Below are positions 37,901 through 50,700 of a stretch of DNA of 64,000 nucleotides, in pieces. A program made the position numbers and the translations under genes. The notes beneath the pieces are model-generated. The model did not search any database. It saw nothing but the letters and a program-made list of their open reading frames with translations, and was not told the origin of the DNA. Source of the stretch: Metallyticus violacea (lineage: Eukaryota; Arthropoda; Insecta; Mantodea; Metallyticidae); contig CM060833.1 in the NCBI GenBank assembly GCA_030762175.1, positions 167,786,501-167,850,500 on the forward strand, in the 5' to 3' direction. Position 1 is the stretch's first letter. Each line of letters starts with the position of its first letter.

Positions 37901-37987
37901 TTTAACGGTAACTGCTTCTATTCCATTACTAGTATGCATTGAAGACCAATATATAAACCACTATATTCATTGTAATTAAGTGTGAAG

Positions 37988-38031
<44 letters not shown>

Positions 38032-41000
38032 AAGAATGTCAGAATGAGACTAAGATCTCATTAAATTTAAATTTAATTTCATGTTGGAACTAATACAGTG
38101 AAGCAATTAATATATTCTTAATTAAATAGTGAGTTGATTTAATACTCTTATGCTCATCATTATAAAAATTTATGAAGATATGGTTATGAACTTCCAGATC
38201 CCAACAGAAGACAAATTAATCCAAAAGTTCATAAAATGTCTATGAAAGCTACTCCAATTCTATTAAACCAATAACAAATCTGACAGTTGACACACAGTGG
38301 TTGATGCAGGCAAAGGCCTGTGAAACATGTTCTGTATAATTCAATATAAGTGGAGCATAAGAGTATTAAATTGACTCACTGCCTAATTAAGAATATAACA
38401 AATTTCTTCATTGTTAGTTACCATATTTACCAATAAATTTAAATAAATTGCAACTTAGCATTCATGTTTTTGGAAACAGACCAAAAAAAAAATATGAACA
38501 TAGGCTAGTGATTCACTGGAATACATGATGGTATTTTAAATTTAACTGTCATATTTATTAATTATTACACAATGCCTACATATATAGCCTAATAAAGCAA
38601 AAAGTGTTAAATTATAACATCCAGGTTCTTTGTGCAGTATATTTTCAATAAGGTCTAAGGGAATTAAGGAAATACCTGTGTAAAATTTGGTTTAGATCAG
38701 TCAAACGGCAAGTAGTTAATATAAACATGGATATTAACACACACACACACACAAGAGTATGCTGTGTTACTATCCTGCTTTTCCAACAGGCAACCCAAAA
38801 TACACCATAAGAGATCAGCAGCTGATTTATCAATCTTCAATGCTACAAATACTTTGTACAGTTATGTTTTAAATTGGTTTTCCTTAATTCAATTGACATT
38901 AAGCAAAGACAACTGTTTTACTATTATAACATTTTTTTTTATTCTTTCCTTCATTGTTTCAGTATTAAACACTATAATAGTACTGGTAGTAGTAATGTTG
39001 TTTGATGAATGCCTGAATACATGAAAGTTTATTTTATTTATTATTTTATTTATTTGTTGTTTATTTAACTTGCATTACAAACATCAATCATTGTTAGAAG
39101 CTACTTTTATAGAAAAACAAATAAATGATATACCAGCTTAATTATAATATAATGAGAATATATGTCCATTTTATTATTAAATGAATAAATCTTCTATCTG
39201 TAAGGGCATTTATTAATTAAATAGTTTTCCAATTCTATCTTGAAAGAATTATTTCCAGTGTTATCTTATATAATTTTTGGTAATATATTATGAAGGATCA
39301 TTCCTATGATAAAAGGATTTTTTTTTGTTGTTGACATATTTAATTGCGCTCTATGGTAATTTTCATTTCTTACAGTGTTGCAAATATATAGTTTCTTATT
39401 TTCTGAAAATTAATATCCTGAATCAATATAGTTACCATAAATGCATATATAACCATTAAAGTTAAAATTTTGTTTTTTTTAAAAATAATTGCATATTTCA
39501 TATATTTTAAGTAGTACATAATGCACATGCGTTATTTCTATAAAATAAGTATTCTATTTAATTTAGTATATTGTACTTGCCCCACATTTCAATACCATAT
39601 TTCAAATTAGTATATCAGTACATATTATTCCATATTATATGAATGTTTTGACTTATTTTTTGCAGACCTCATTTACATGATTTTCATATTTTAATTGTTT
39701 ATGTAAATATATTCCTCCAAAATTTATGAGCTCATAATCATACTGTTTTTATATTATTTAGTATTATATCATATAATGACTGCTATTAAAATGAATAATT
39801 TTGGTTTTGTTAATATTTAGTTTAAGCAAATCATTTGATAAAAATTTTTAGATTTTGGGTACAGTTTTAATTATTTGTACCTCTAATATTTTAAAATACT
39901 TACCTTTACAAATAAGAGATGTGTCATCTGCATATGATGCGAATTTTAATTCAATTGATTCTGAGAGATCATTTACATATATTAAGAATAATAGTGGGCC
40001 CTAGTACAGAGCCTTGTGGAACCCCTGATTTGACATTTTGATATTCACTTTGTATGAGTTTTATATAGTTTCTATACTGCCAATAAATTTCACATTGTTT
40101 TCAATTTTAAAGCTAAGTTTGTAATATTCCTTATTAAATTGCACTTATTATGCTGTAGAAAATGGAGTGGTAATATATCCTAAAAGATGTATTGCAATAT
40201 TCTGTTTATTTTGCCTCTTAAACTATAATTTGCAAGTTTTTTTCAAAAGAAGTTCATACAGTACAGAATCAAAGGCTTTAGATAAATCTAGAAATAAGAC
40301 TACACTATTTTCCCATTGGTCCATATTAGTTGACCTTCCTCTATAGCTGTCCTTCATGTATAAAGTGTTAATGCTGCAGATTTCAATCTATGAGCTCCAA
40401 AGTTTGATTCTCGCTCCAACCAACACATTTTACAATATCAAACAGATATCCACAATTGTGCATTTAATACAAAAGTGAGAGGTTGCTATTCTAATATTAA
40501 AATTGTTGTATGTCTAATTTATAGTGTGGATATTGAATTGTGTAAACATGTCATATCATTTGACATCATGTTTTACCATTGTCTCTCTCTGTTTTCAGAT
40601 TGTCATATTCTTTAATTGAAGGTAGGTTTGTCATAACTACATTTGTCTCAGGTCCTCAGGTTCTTTATATTACTGCAGAGGCAATAAATATTATTTTCTC
40701 TAATACACCAGGAATCTATCTCTTCCATCCTCAGTACAGCTTAAAAATCTCTTTTTAAAGCTCTGTTTTAAATGTATATTGTGTTGTGAAATTTTTAAGT
40801 GGAAAAAGTGGTAGTTTCAGTGGTAAATTTAGAAAAAGCTAAGTGAACTTTCAGAACAGTTGTTGTTATATGAGAGTCATAATGAAAATTGTAAGCAGCC
40901 TATTGTTAAAATTCAAATTCCAACAATATAACAAAAAGGACTGCAGGATTGTAACCTACAGACTTTACATCACATGTTGCCTTATTGTGACATCATTAGC

Positions 41001-44000
41001 TTCTATCATATAAACATAGGCAGTATTCCCAAAATGACAGACAGCATTGTTAGATTTCCGCAGTGTATTGTCATTGAATTCCTTGTTAAAGAGGGAAAAT
41101 CTTCTGTTGAAATTCACCTCAGACTTCAACATGTCTATGGAAATGTCTGCATGGGGGCTAGCAGTGTTTGGAGATGGGTGAAACATTTCAAAGATGGGAT
41201 GCCTCCACAGAACACAACAAGGAAAGTTGATGAGCTCATTAGAGAAGATAGGTGCATAACTGTGGATGAAATCACTGCAAAACTTGCAGTAGTACATAGT
41301 GCAATGCAAGAAATGATAAAAAGCTTAGGAAAAGATTATGCCTTCAGAGATTTCAAAATGAAATTGATGATTTTTGGATGAGTATTGTGACAGGCAATGA
41401 AAACTGGTTCTATCATTATGAGCCTGAAACAAAACACCAGAGTATGGAATGGCACCATTTGAATTTGCCATTGAAGATGGAAGCAAAGACAGTGTGATCT
41501 GCTGGGAAGGTTATGGGTAGCATCTTCTGAGATGCACATGGTTGCATTTTGGTTGATTTTCTTGAACCTGGCTAAACCATAAATGTTGCCCACTATACCC
41601 AGACACTTTGGAAGCTCCATCATGCATTGAGCACTAAGCACCCTGGAAAGAAGTTCATCCTGCAAAGGATAATGCGTGTCCTCACACTGCCCAAGATGGA
41701 TTGGAGAACATCAGAACATTTGGGTGGGAAAGTCTTCCACATCCCCCCTACAGTCCCAACTTGGCACCCTCCAACTACCGTCTTTTTGGTTCTGTTGAGG
41801 AACAGATGTGAGGCCAACATTACGAGATGGTGGAGGATATTTGAAAAGCAGTGCATCTGTGTCTTTGTGCAGTTGGAACAGAGTTCTAATGTAAGGGTAC
41901 TTTCAAACTTGCAGAATGATGGGAAAAATGTGTGCAAAGAAATGGAGATTAAGTTGAAAAGTGAGAGAAAAGTCTATATATTACTCTGATGTACTTGGTT
42001 TGTCTAAAAAATAAATATTAAGAGGTTTAAAAATTGTTGCTCATTACTTTCAGTATGATCCTCTTATTTGTGTGTGAATGTGAAAAAGTAGCAGAAAAGA
42101 AGCATTACTCCATTGATCAAGAGTTTGTATCTGTTTAGTTTAAAATAAAATTAGGAGGTCAGGGCAAACATTTTATTTCACTCCAGAAGATCTAAAACAA
42201 TGACTAAATGAGCTTCAGTTGCCTATGCCTTTTATTATTCCTATAGCCTTGGCATGAGCAACAAGATCATTATGATGACTGTTATTTAGTCTGTGTAAAA
42301 TATTTGGGTTCAATAAGAAAAATAAGGTGGCTATTACACATTTAAACTACATCAGCAGTATTACCTGTGCCACATTGGCCAAATTTTCCAATTCACACGT
42401 TTATAGCTCTGCCAGTGAATAGTGCCAATACGTCATATACTTTGAATGCAGAAAAAAAAATCTAAGTTTATCCTCAAACTTAGAAGATAATAGTCAACAA
42501 TTTTTTGAGTCAGTCTCATTTAAATGGTTTGATATTCTATTTGGGTCTCACCAAGAAGATAATTAATTTTAAGTTCAAGAATAATAGAAAACATTATTTT
42601 TAGATCTTCGAAAAACTTTTTATTAGCATAGGCATTGTGAAAGAGTTAAAAATATTTTTTAAAAGATGGGATCACATATACTTGTGATATTCTGCACTTG
42701 ATTTATCATCTAGGAAGAGCTTATAAACTATAAGATTGGTGTCTATTTATTGACTTGGCCAAAAGAAGTATAAAAGACAATCAGAATATATTTGCTTCAG
42801 TTCAAATAGCTGATTCAGTGTCCTTTAAGGAAAAACATCAAAATGAGTTGGAGGCTTGAAAGTAATTATTAAATATTGCTTATTAAAATGGATGGCAAAA
42901 TAAATTTGAATTAAAGCAATGTTTCACTTGAGAGCATGCCACTGGCAAATTTGTTAATAAAAGGATTTTAGGGTTCTTTTCAATTCGCTTCATATTCAAA
43001 GTTAATATTTTTCTATATCTGCTTTAAATATATACACTTGCAGTATTAATAAAGGTATTTGAAAAGGGTAATTGGGCTCAATTACAATGCATAATTTAAT
43101 TAATTAGATTTAAGTAAAAATTACTTTTGTATATTGAAGTTACTATTGTTAAGCTTAGCTATTTTTTTGTAAAAGTACTTTTATAGATACACTAAGAAGC
43201 CTTTCTAGAAGTACACTTGATGGAAATCCCACTTTAATTTATAAAAACAATTACTTCAGTGTACGATATTGTAATATTAATCTAATATCTTTATAGGTGC
43301 TAATAAATAAGCAACCCATCATTCTGATACCAAGGTGGAGCCTCTAAAGAATCATAGGGGGGAATAAATAAATAAAAAAATAAATAAAAGTTTTCATCAC
43401 TGCTTTTATTCTCTAACCTTTCCTCAGCAATTCCTAACAGTTATTTCCAGGTTAAGAAAAGCCTTTGAATCTTTCTTTTCCTGCCTATTCAATTATTAAT
43501 TTTTCAAGGCAGAAATCAGACCTGTTCCTATCACGAGCTTTTTATCCCACATTATTAAGGCAAACATCTTCTTAACTCCCTCCCTCCAAAATCAAACATT
43601 TTAAAGTAGGAAAGTTATCTATGTACATATTTTTTTCTGCTTGTAATATATTTAGGCCAACTGTAACAGATTACTTAATGTAAAATAAAAATTGTAATAA
43701 TTAAAACCAATTTGATAGAGTAAGTTGGCTATATGTTTAGCTCATTTTAATCGATTCTTACCATGTCTTTTATGTATGTTGCATGAAAATAGGTTGCAGC
43801 AATGGTTCTGGGGCCTTATAAACTATTAATTAAGTTGATAGATTACTTAAATATACAAATTATTCCAGTAAGATACGTTTTAAACTTACCATGCATAATT
43901 CATTTAGGAATGTCATTCTCACCGGCCTAGAGCAAGATAGTCTGATGCTGTTCACCAGATCATCCAGCACATCTTGGCCAGCTTTCCTCCATAATAGTTT

Positions 44001-47000
44001 GCTGATACCAAAGAGAAACATGACTTTAAGTTATTTCACTATCTTTATAGACAGGATTTAAGATTACTCCAATTGTAATGATTACAACTAAGTATGTAAT
44101 AATTGCAGGCTCATTCTAATGAGTAAATTGCAAGTAAAATATTCCTTCATCAAAAATTAGCAATTACAAGCAAAAATTCCACAAAAGTAATTGTTACAGG
44201 AATTACATGTCATTACAGTAAATTTAATATATATATGGCAAATAAATAAATAAATTAGACATGTTTCTACAGATGCATGATTATAAGAAAAATGCTTTCT
44301 GTTCTTAGACAAGTCCAGCATCTGTTCAAACTTTGGGAGCTCACTGCTGCAGAAAACTCCATCATTACCACGACAGTCATTGCAAAAAGTTCTGGGCCAT
44401 GCCCCTGCAGATGCTGTGGATCTCATTAGCAAGTTACTTATTTTCAATCCTAACAAGAGGTTGACTGCAACACAGGCCTTGCAGCACCCTTTTGTCAGCA
44501 GGTAAAATCAGCCATTTCTCTGCTGTGCTTGTGGCTATTACTGCTTTATTCCAATTTATACTTGTCTGAATCTAATCCATCTCAATCTCACCTGATTTAA
44601 AGAAGATTAAGTTTGGTTCATTTTCTGTGCAAATCAAACAAGAGTATCATTAAATGGGGTGATGTGAGATAGAATCAGCAATTTTCCATAAAGTTTGTAA
44701 TGCTTCAAAAAATGTGAGTGTTTTATTTATATATAAAATTACATAATTTTCATTATATTTTAAGAAGAATATATATTTTCTGTTTGAGAGATATTTTGCC
44801 TTTTTTATCAAATATTTTTAAACAAATTACAAAAATATACAGAATTCCTCCATTATGTTATGGTAATTTCAGACAAATGACTGATCATTACAGTTGTCTG
44901 GTATCATACATTCTATGGGGTAATTTTGGATCATCAAGTTTATAAACTCTATCACTGATTATTTCTGAAATTTTGAACATTTGAAAGCATTTTTTTCAAT
45001 TGCATCTGATAAAATTCAGACTTTCTTGTGAAATCTGTCTTCATTGTCATTTGAGGAAATAAAAAAAGCCTTCCCATAAGACCTAAGGACCTTGACAATA
45101 ACTATTCTGTCTTCTGTCTGCACTATGCTAACCACATTGTTGTATATATTTTATGTGCAACATTTATTAAAGCTATCCCCTTATAATTTCCACAAACACT
45201 TTGATCTCCAATTTTAATCATTTTAGTAACAAAGGCTGCTTTCCATTCATCTGGAATGCTGCCCATATTCCACATTTCATTCATTATCTGAGATAGCTGA
45301 TTTTTCAATTTCTGGTTTCCATATTTAAATAATTTTACATTTAATATAATATTTGTTATGTTTTATTTTCTCATTCTGTGGATACTGAATCCCACATTTA
45401 TATTTTCCACTATTCATATGCTGCATTGCAATAAACTTCTTCTTAGCAGTTACTCTAATTATAAATTATAATATAAAAGTTTTTCATTGGTACTAAAAAG
45501 CACAAAGTTTTTTGATTTGTATGCAGCAGGTAATTTCCTTAACTTTAGATATATTGAAAACGTTAATTGAAAATACAACTGCCAATATTTAAGCTTGCAC
45601 ATTAAATGAATTTTGAGGTTTTTCCACTAACAGACATGGATGTACAACAACTTTCTGGGTATTATTGCCTCAATGAGAGATAATTGGGGTGCTTTGGTAT
45701 AAGAGTAAAGAAAGCCAAAAGATAAAGGCCAGGCAGGTTGATTGATCAAAAACAAGCAATAATATTACTGATGTACATAAGGTTGCAAATAATTATATTT
45801 ATGAAACAACTCAGTAAAAGAAATAAAGAAAACTCAAGGAACAGAATTTGGGGTACAAATGAATTGAAAAATTTGTGGTAACCATACAATTCTAAAATGT
45901 GAATAAAAACTTTGAAATATGGTTCATAAAATTTATTTATTATGAAAAAATCATGAAACTGCAAAAAAATATTGCACCAATTATATGTGCAATGGTTCAG
46001 TTTTTCACAAAACATTTTTATATCCAACTAAGCAACATCTATGGCTCACTAAAAGAAGCAGAAAAATCCTACCACTAATAAAATGTTTATATGTTTTTGT
46101 ACATAAAATGTTTTAAAAAAATTATTTTGGTATAATAAAAGAAATTCTTACATATAGGTAGACAGAAAAATGCAAATTCCTCTGAGTATCTTTGATTTGT
46201 TATTTTATCACTAACTTTTTTCTTGTATTTTTTTTTTTTTTTGAGTAGTGTTTAACGCCCATTTTTACTACTGAGGCATCATAGGTGGTGGACACTGATG
46301 ATGCATGAAATCAAAAGATATATTGGGAAAGGATTTTTTTTAAGGAAGGAAGCGTTCCAGGCCTAAGTTTAGGGTACCTCCCCGGCATTTGCCAGTTAGG
46401 ACTGAGGAAAACCTGGGAAAAAAAAAACCCAGTCAGGGAGGACGGTCCTGGTGGAATTCAAACCCCAGATCTCCTGCTCACGAGTTTGCACCTTAACAAC
46501 CTCAGCCACCCATGGCAGTTTTTTGTTTATTAAAAGTACTTGATGTTAGATGATTATAATCCATAGAAAAAGGTTTACTATATTTAAATAGATAAATATT
46601 TTATTCTTAATTATCTAGCGAGTCGATTTGATACTCTTATGCTCCACTTACTATTGAATTATGCAAAACTAGTTTTGCAGGCTTTTGCCTGCATCCTCAG
46701 TTGCGAGTCGACTGTCAGGTTCGTTGTTGATTGACTGGACTTGGTATAACTCTGGTGGAAATTTTATGAACTTCTGTATTAATTTGTCTTCTGTTGGGAT
46801 CTCAAAGTACTTAACTTTATTTTCATATTTTTTATATAAATTTTTTCTCATATTCCCCGCTCCATGAGCCAATCTACAAATTTCAATAATTTCACTCCCA
46901 TTTCTATATCATGTTTATCTCTCCAAAAGTGATGTGCAACTGCTGATTTATCTATCTGATGAATAATCTGACTGGTACAATATAGCATATAATAATAAAA

Positions 47001-47723
47001 TATGTTTTTTATGGTGTGTAATCATACATTAAAACTGCTGACAAATTTTTCATCAGAATATAAAAATAAAATGTATATATTCATTTCCAGTTTTCATAAA
47101 GATGAGGAGCCAGTGATGAGCCATATGGTCTTTCCCCCTCTACGAGATGATGTACAGTTAACAGTTGATGAATATCGCAACAAGCTCTATGAGCTAGTTT
47201 TAAAACCTCACTTCAGAAACATCAAACCAAAGAATCACATCAGGTATGTACTCAAAAAAAAAAAAAAAAAAAGTAAGCTATATTAATTATTCCCATGGAT
47301 GAAGACAGCAATGATAATGACATATTTGTAATGTGCCATTTAAAGCAAACCATTTAGGGTAATGGAAGAGAAGTTTATGCCACTGCTACAGATACAAAAA
47401 CAGTTATCTGAACATATCAGTTTTCCCTCAGTACAGATCATCAAATTTATAAATGATTTATTATTGCAAGAAAAAAATAGGTGATTTTACTGTTTTTTAC
47501 CTTTAAAGTAACTGAATGAAAGCAATTGCTGAAAGTAGATAATTTATTAACATTAGTATAAAATGTTACAGTATTACAGTATTTCAAACAGATTTAGCTC
47601 ATCTTTGAATCTGTTTTGCTCCTTGAATGTTCCATCTTAATGTGCTGGTGAGGAAATTAAACTCAAAATGCAATTGCTGGGTCAATTAAAATATTATCAT
47701 TGATGATAGTGTGTCAGGAAGGG

Positions 47724-47770
<47 letters not shown>

Positions 47771-50700
47771 CCATCATCATCATCGTCGTCGTCGTCGTCG
47801 TCGTCATCATCATCATCACTATCATCATCATCATAATCATCATCATCTCTATCATCATCATCATCATCATTAAAATATTCCTTTCTATGATAGATTATTT
47901 AATTATCATGTTAATTTAATTTTGTTGTTTTGTATTTTACTCATTATGTAGAACAGCATTTTAATATGTTTGGTCATGCAAACTGTGAAAAATAAAGTAT
48001 ATTCATACATAATGTTTATAGTATAAACATGACGTATTATATTCTACATTTAGTCTAAAATTTGTAATCATATTTTAGCTGGCTTTTCATCGTTCATTTT
48101 TATTAAATACTTGGATAGTAAAATGTTGCAATGACAGGCATAAAGTTATTAATAAAGTAAGAAAAGACATAAAAAAAATCTGATGTGAAATTTATGTTGA
48201 AGATCTGAAGGGAAAATTGATAAAAATAAAGCTTCTTTTTATAAAACCTATTTAAAACCAGTTAAAACTTCTTTACCATAGGAAAGTTTAAAATTATAAA
48301 ATGCTTAAAACGGTTAAAATATTCAACACTCTTAAATGTTGCACTCTTTAAATTATTAAAATTAAGGACATGTTTCATGGTCTGTCGATCACATTGTCAA
48401 CTGATATGAATAATGAGTCATGCTGGAGTTGAAGAGACAGGTAACTGTAAGGGGCTCTGGTAGTCTGTAAAAGAACTTATACAGAATGTTATCCACTGCC
48501 AGAACTTCGAAGTTCATAAGTTCATTTTCCTTAATAAAAATAAAGTTACTGCTATAATTAAATAAATTGTACTTATGAAGCTGTAGACAATGGAGTGATA
48601 ATATATCCTATACTAAAGTATTCAACTTGTTCACACTTACTTACATAACACTAGGACATGTTTCAGAAGCAATAGCTTGCATCATCAGTTGTTGACCAAC
48701 CACTCGAATTTGTGACTGGGTCCCAAGGTGCTTCTGTGACGATCTCTAATGGTTGCATATAAAGTAACCAATATTTAGGAAGTAAGCAGGCATTAAATGG
48801 TTTTCAACCAATTTACTACACTGGATTATGCATAGCATTTCTATATTTTCGAACATAAGTAACTAGTGCTTTAAGGAAATACTTATATTCAGAGAAACTC
48901 CATTCAACATCTACTGAAATTAATGGAGCATGTTTTGTAAATATATCTAAAGGATATCCTAAACTTAGGTATTAATTTTTTTTACACTAAACTCCACTTA
49001 CTTACATAAAAGTAAGATGCATTTCTGGAGAATCTCTCCCATCTTCAGTTGCTTACCAAACTGCCATTATTTGAAACAATGGCTGGACACCCGGATGTTT
49101 CTGTGGTGGCCTCTGTTGATTGAAGTAGGAAATTGCTGAGTTCATCCATAGGAGGAAACTCGAAATTCATTAGGTTTTCCCTATTTTTTAATATAAATTT
49201 TTTTTCCCAAGTGGATAAAGTGGATAACTCTAATGGGTTGTGAAAATGTTTCAGCAGTTTAATTTCTGGTTTTATTTAATGGTTTTTGGTCCAAAAGTGA
49301 GCTGTTACTGCTGATTTATCCACCTGCTTAAACCAAATATTTCTAAAATGTTCTTTGCTCTGAATTTCCAAATTTCTCTTTGTTTTGCCTATGTAGCTCT
49401 GCTTACAATCTGCACATTTTATTTTGTAAATTCCTGATTTCTGTTCTGTTGATATGGAGTCTTTTACTGCACAACCTAATAAATTCTTGATATTGTATCT
49501 GTTATTTGGGCATAACATTATCCCATGTTCTTTGAAAATTTTCTTGAACTTGTTGTGGTAAATTGGATGATAGGTGAAACTTTTCAATTTGTATTCTTCT
49601 TTTGTACTTTTCAGTGTGGAAACTTCCCTTATTCCTTTTTGTCTTTAGATTTATTGATAATTTTTATCACTGTGTCTTTGTTGAAACCATTGATTATAGC
49701 TGTCTTTATTATTTGTTTGTATTCTATTTTGTACTCTGTTTCTATGAGTGGAATATTCATCAATCTTTGTGCCAAACTGTGAAATACTGCATACTTATGT
49801 AGAATGGGGTTATAACTCTCATTTTTTATGTAGTTTTCTGTATGTGTTTCTTTTCTGTATATTCCATTCAAACAATCTCCATTTCTTATAATTTTTAAAT
49901 CTAGAAATGGTAGCCAACCATTTCTATAAAATTTACCATAGAAGAAGAAAGAAATGGTTGGCTACAGACAGCTATAACCAATGGTTTCAACTAAGACACA
50001 GTGATAAAAATTATCAATAAATCGAAAAAACAAAAAGAGATAAGGAAAGTTTCCACACTGAAAAACACAAAAGAGGAATATAAATTCAAAAGTTTCACCT
50101 ACCATTCATTTACCACAAGAAGTTCAACAAAATTTTCAAAGAACGTGGGATAATATTAGCCCCAAAGAACAGATATAATATCAAGAATTTATTAGGTTGC
50201 ACAGTAAAAGACTGCATACCAACAGAACAGAAACCAGGAATTTACAAAATAAAATGTGCAGATTGTGAGCAGAGCTACATAGACAAAACAAAGAGAAACT
50301 TAGAAATTCGGAAGAAAGAACATTTTAGGAATATTTGGTTTAAGCAGGTGAATAAATCAGCAATAGCAGCTCACTTTTGGACCAAAAACCATGAAATAAA
50401 ACTGGGAATTAAACTGCTGAAACATCTTCACAACCCATTGGAGTTATCCACTTGGGAAAAAATTTTCATATTAAAAAATAGAGAAAACCTAATGAATTTC
50501 GAGTTTCCTCCTATGGATGAACTCAGCAATTTCCTACTTCAATCAACAGAGGCCACCACAGAAACATCCGGGTTTCCAGTCATTGTTTCGAGTAACGGCG
50601 GTTTGGTGGGCAACTGAAGATGGGAGAGATTCTCCAGAAACGTGTCTTACTTTTATGTAAGTGGAGTTTAGTGTAAAGAAATGAATACCTAAGTTTAGGA

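Noticed and set aside
43912..43998. Open, GC-richer patch that might be an extra MAPK15 exon
   Set aside because: In the frame required after exon 5 it hits a stop within eight codons, and exon 5 joins exon 6 perfectly without it.
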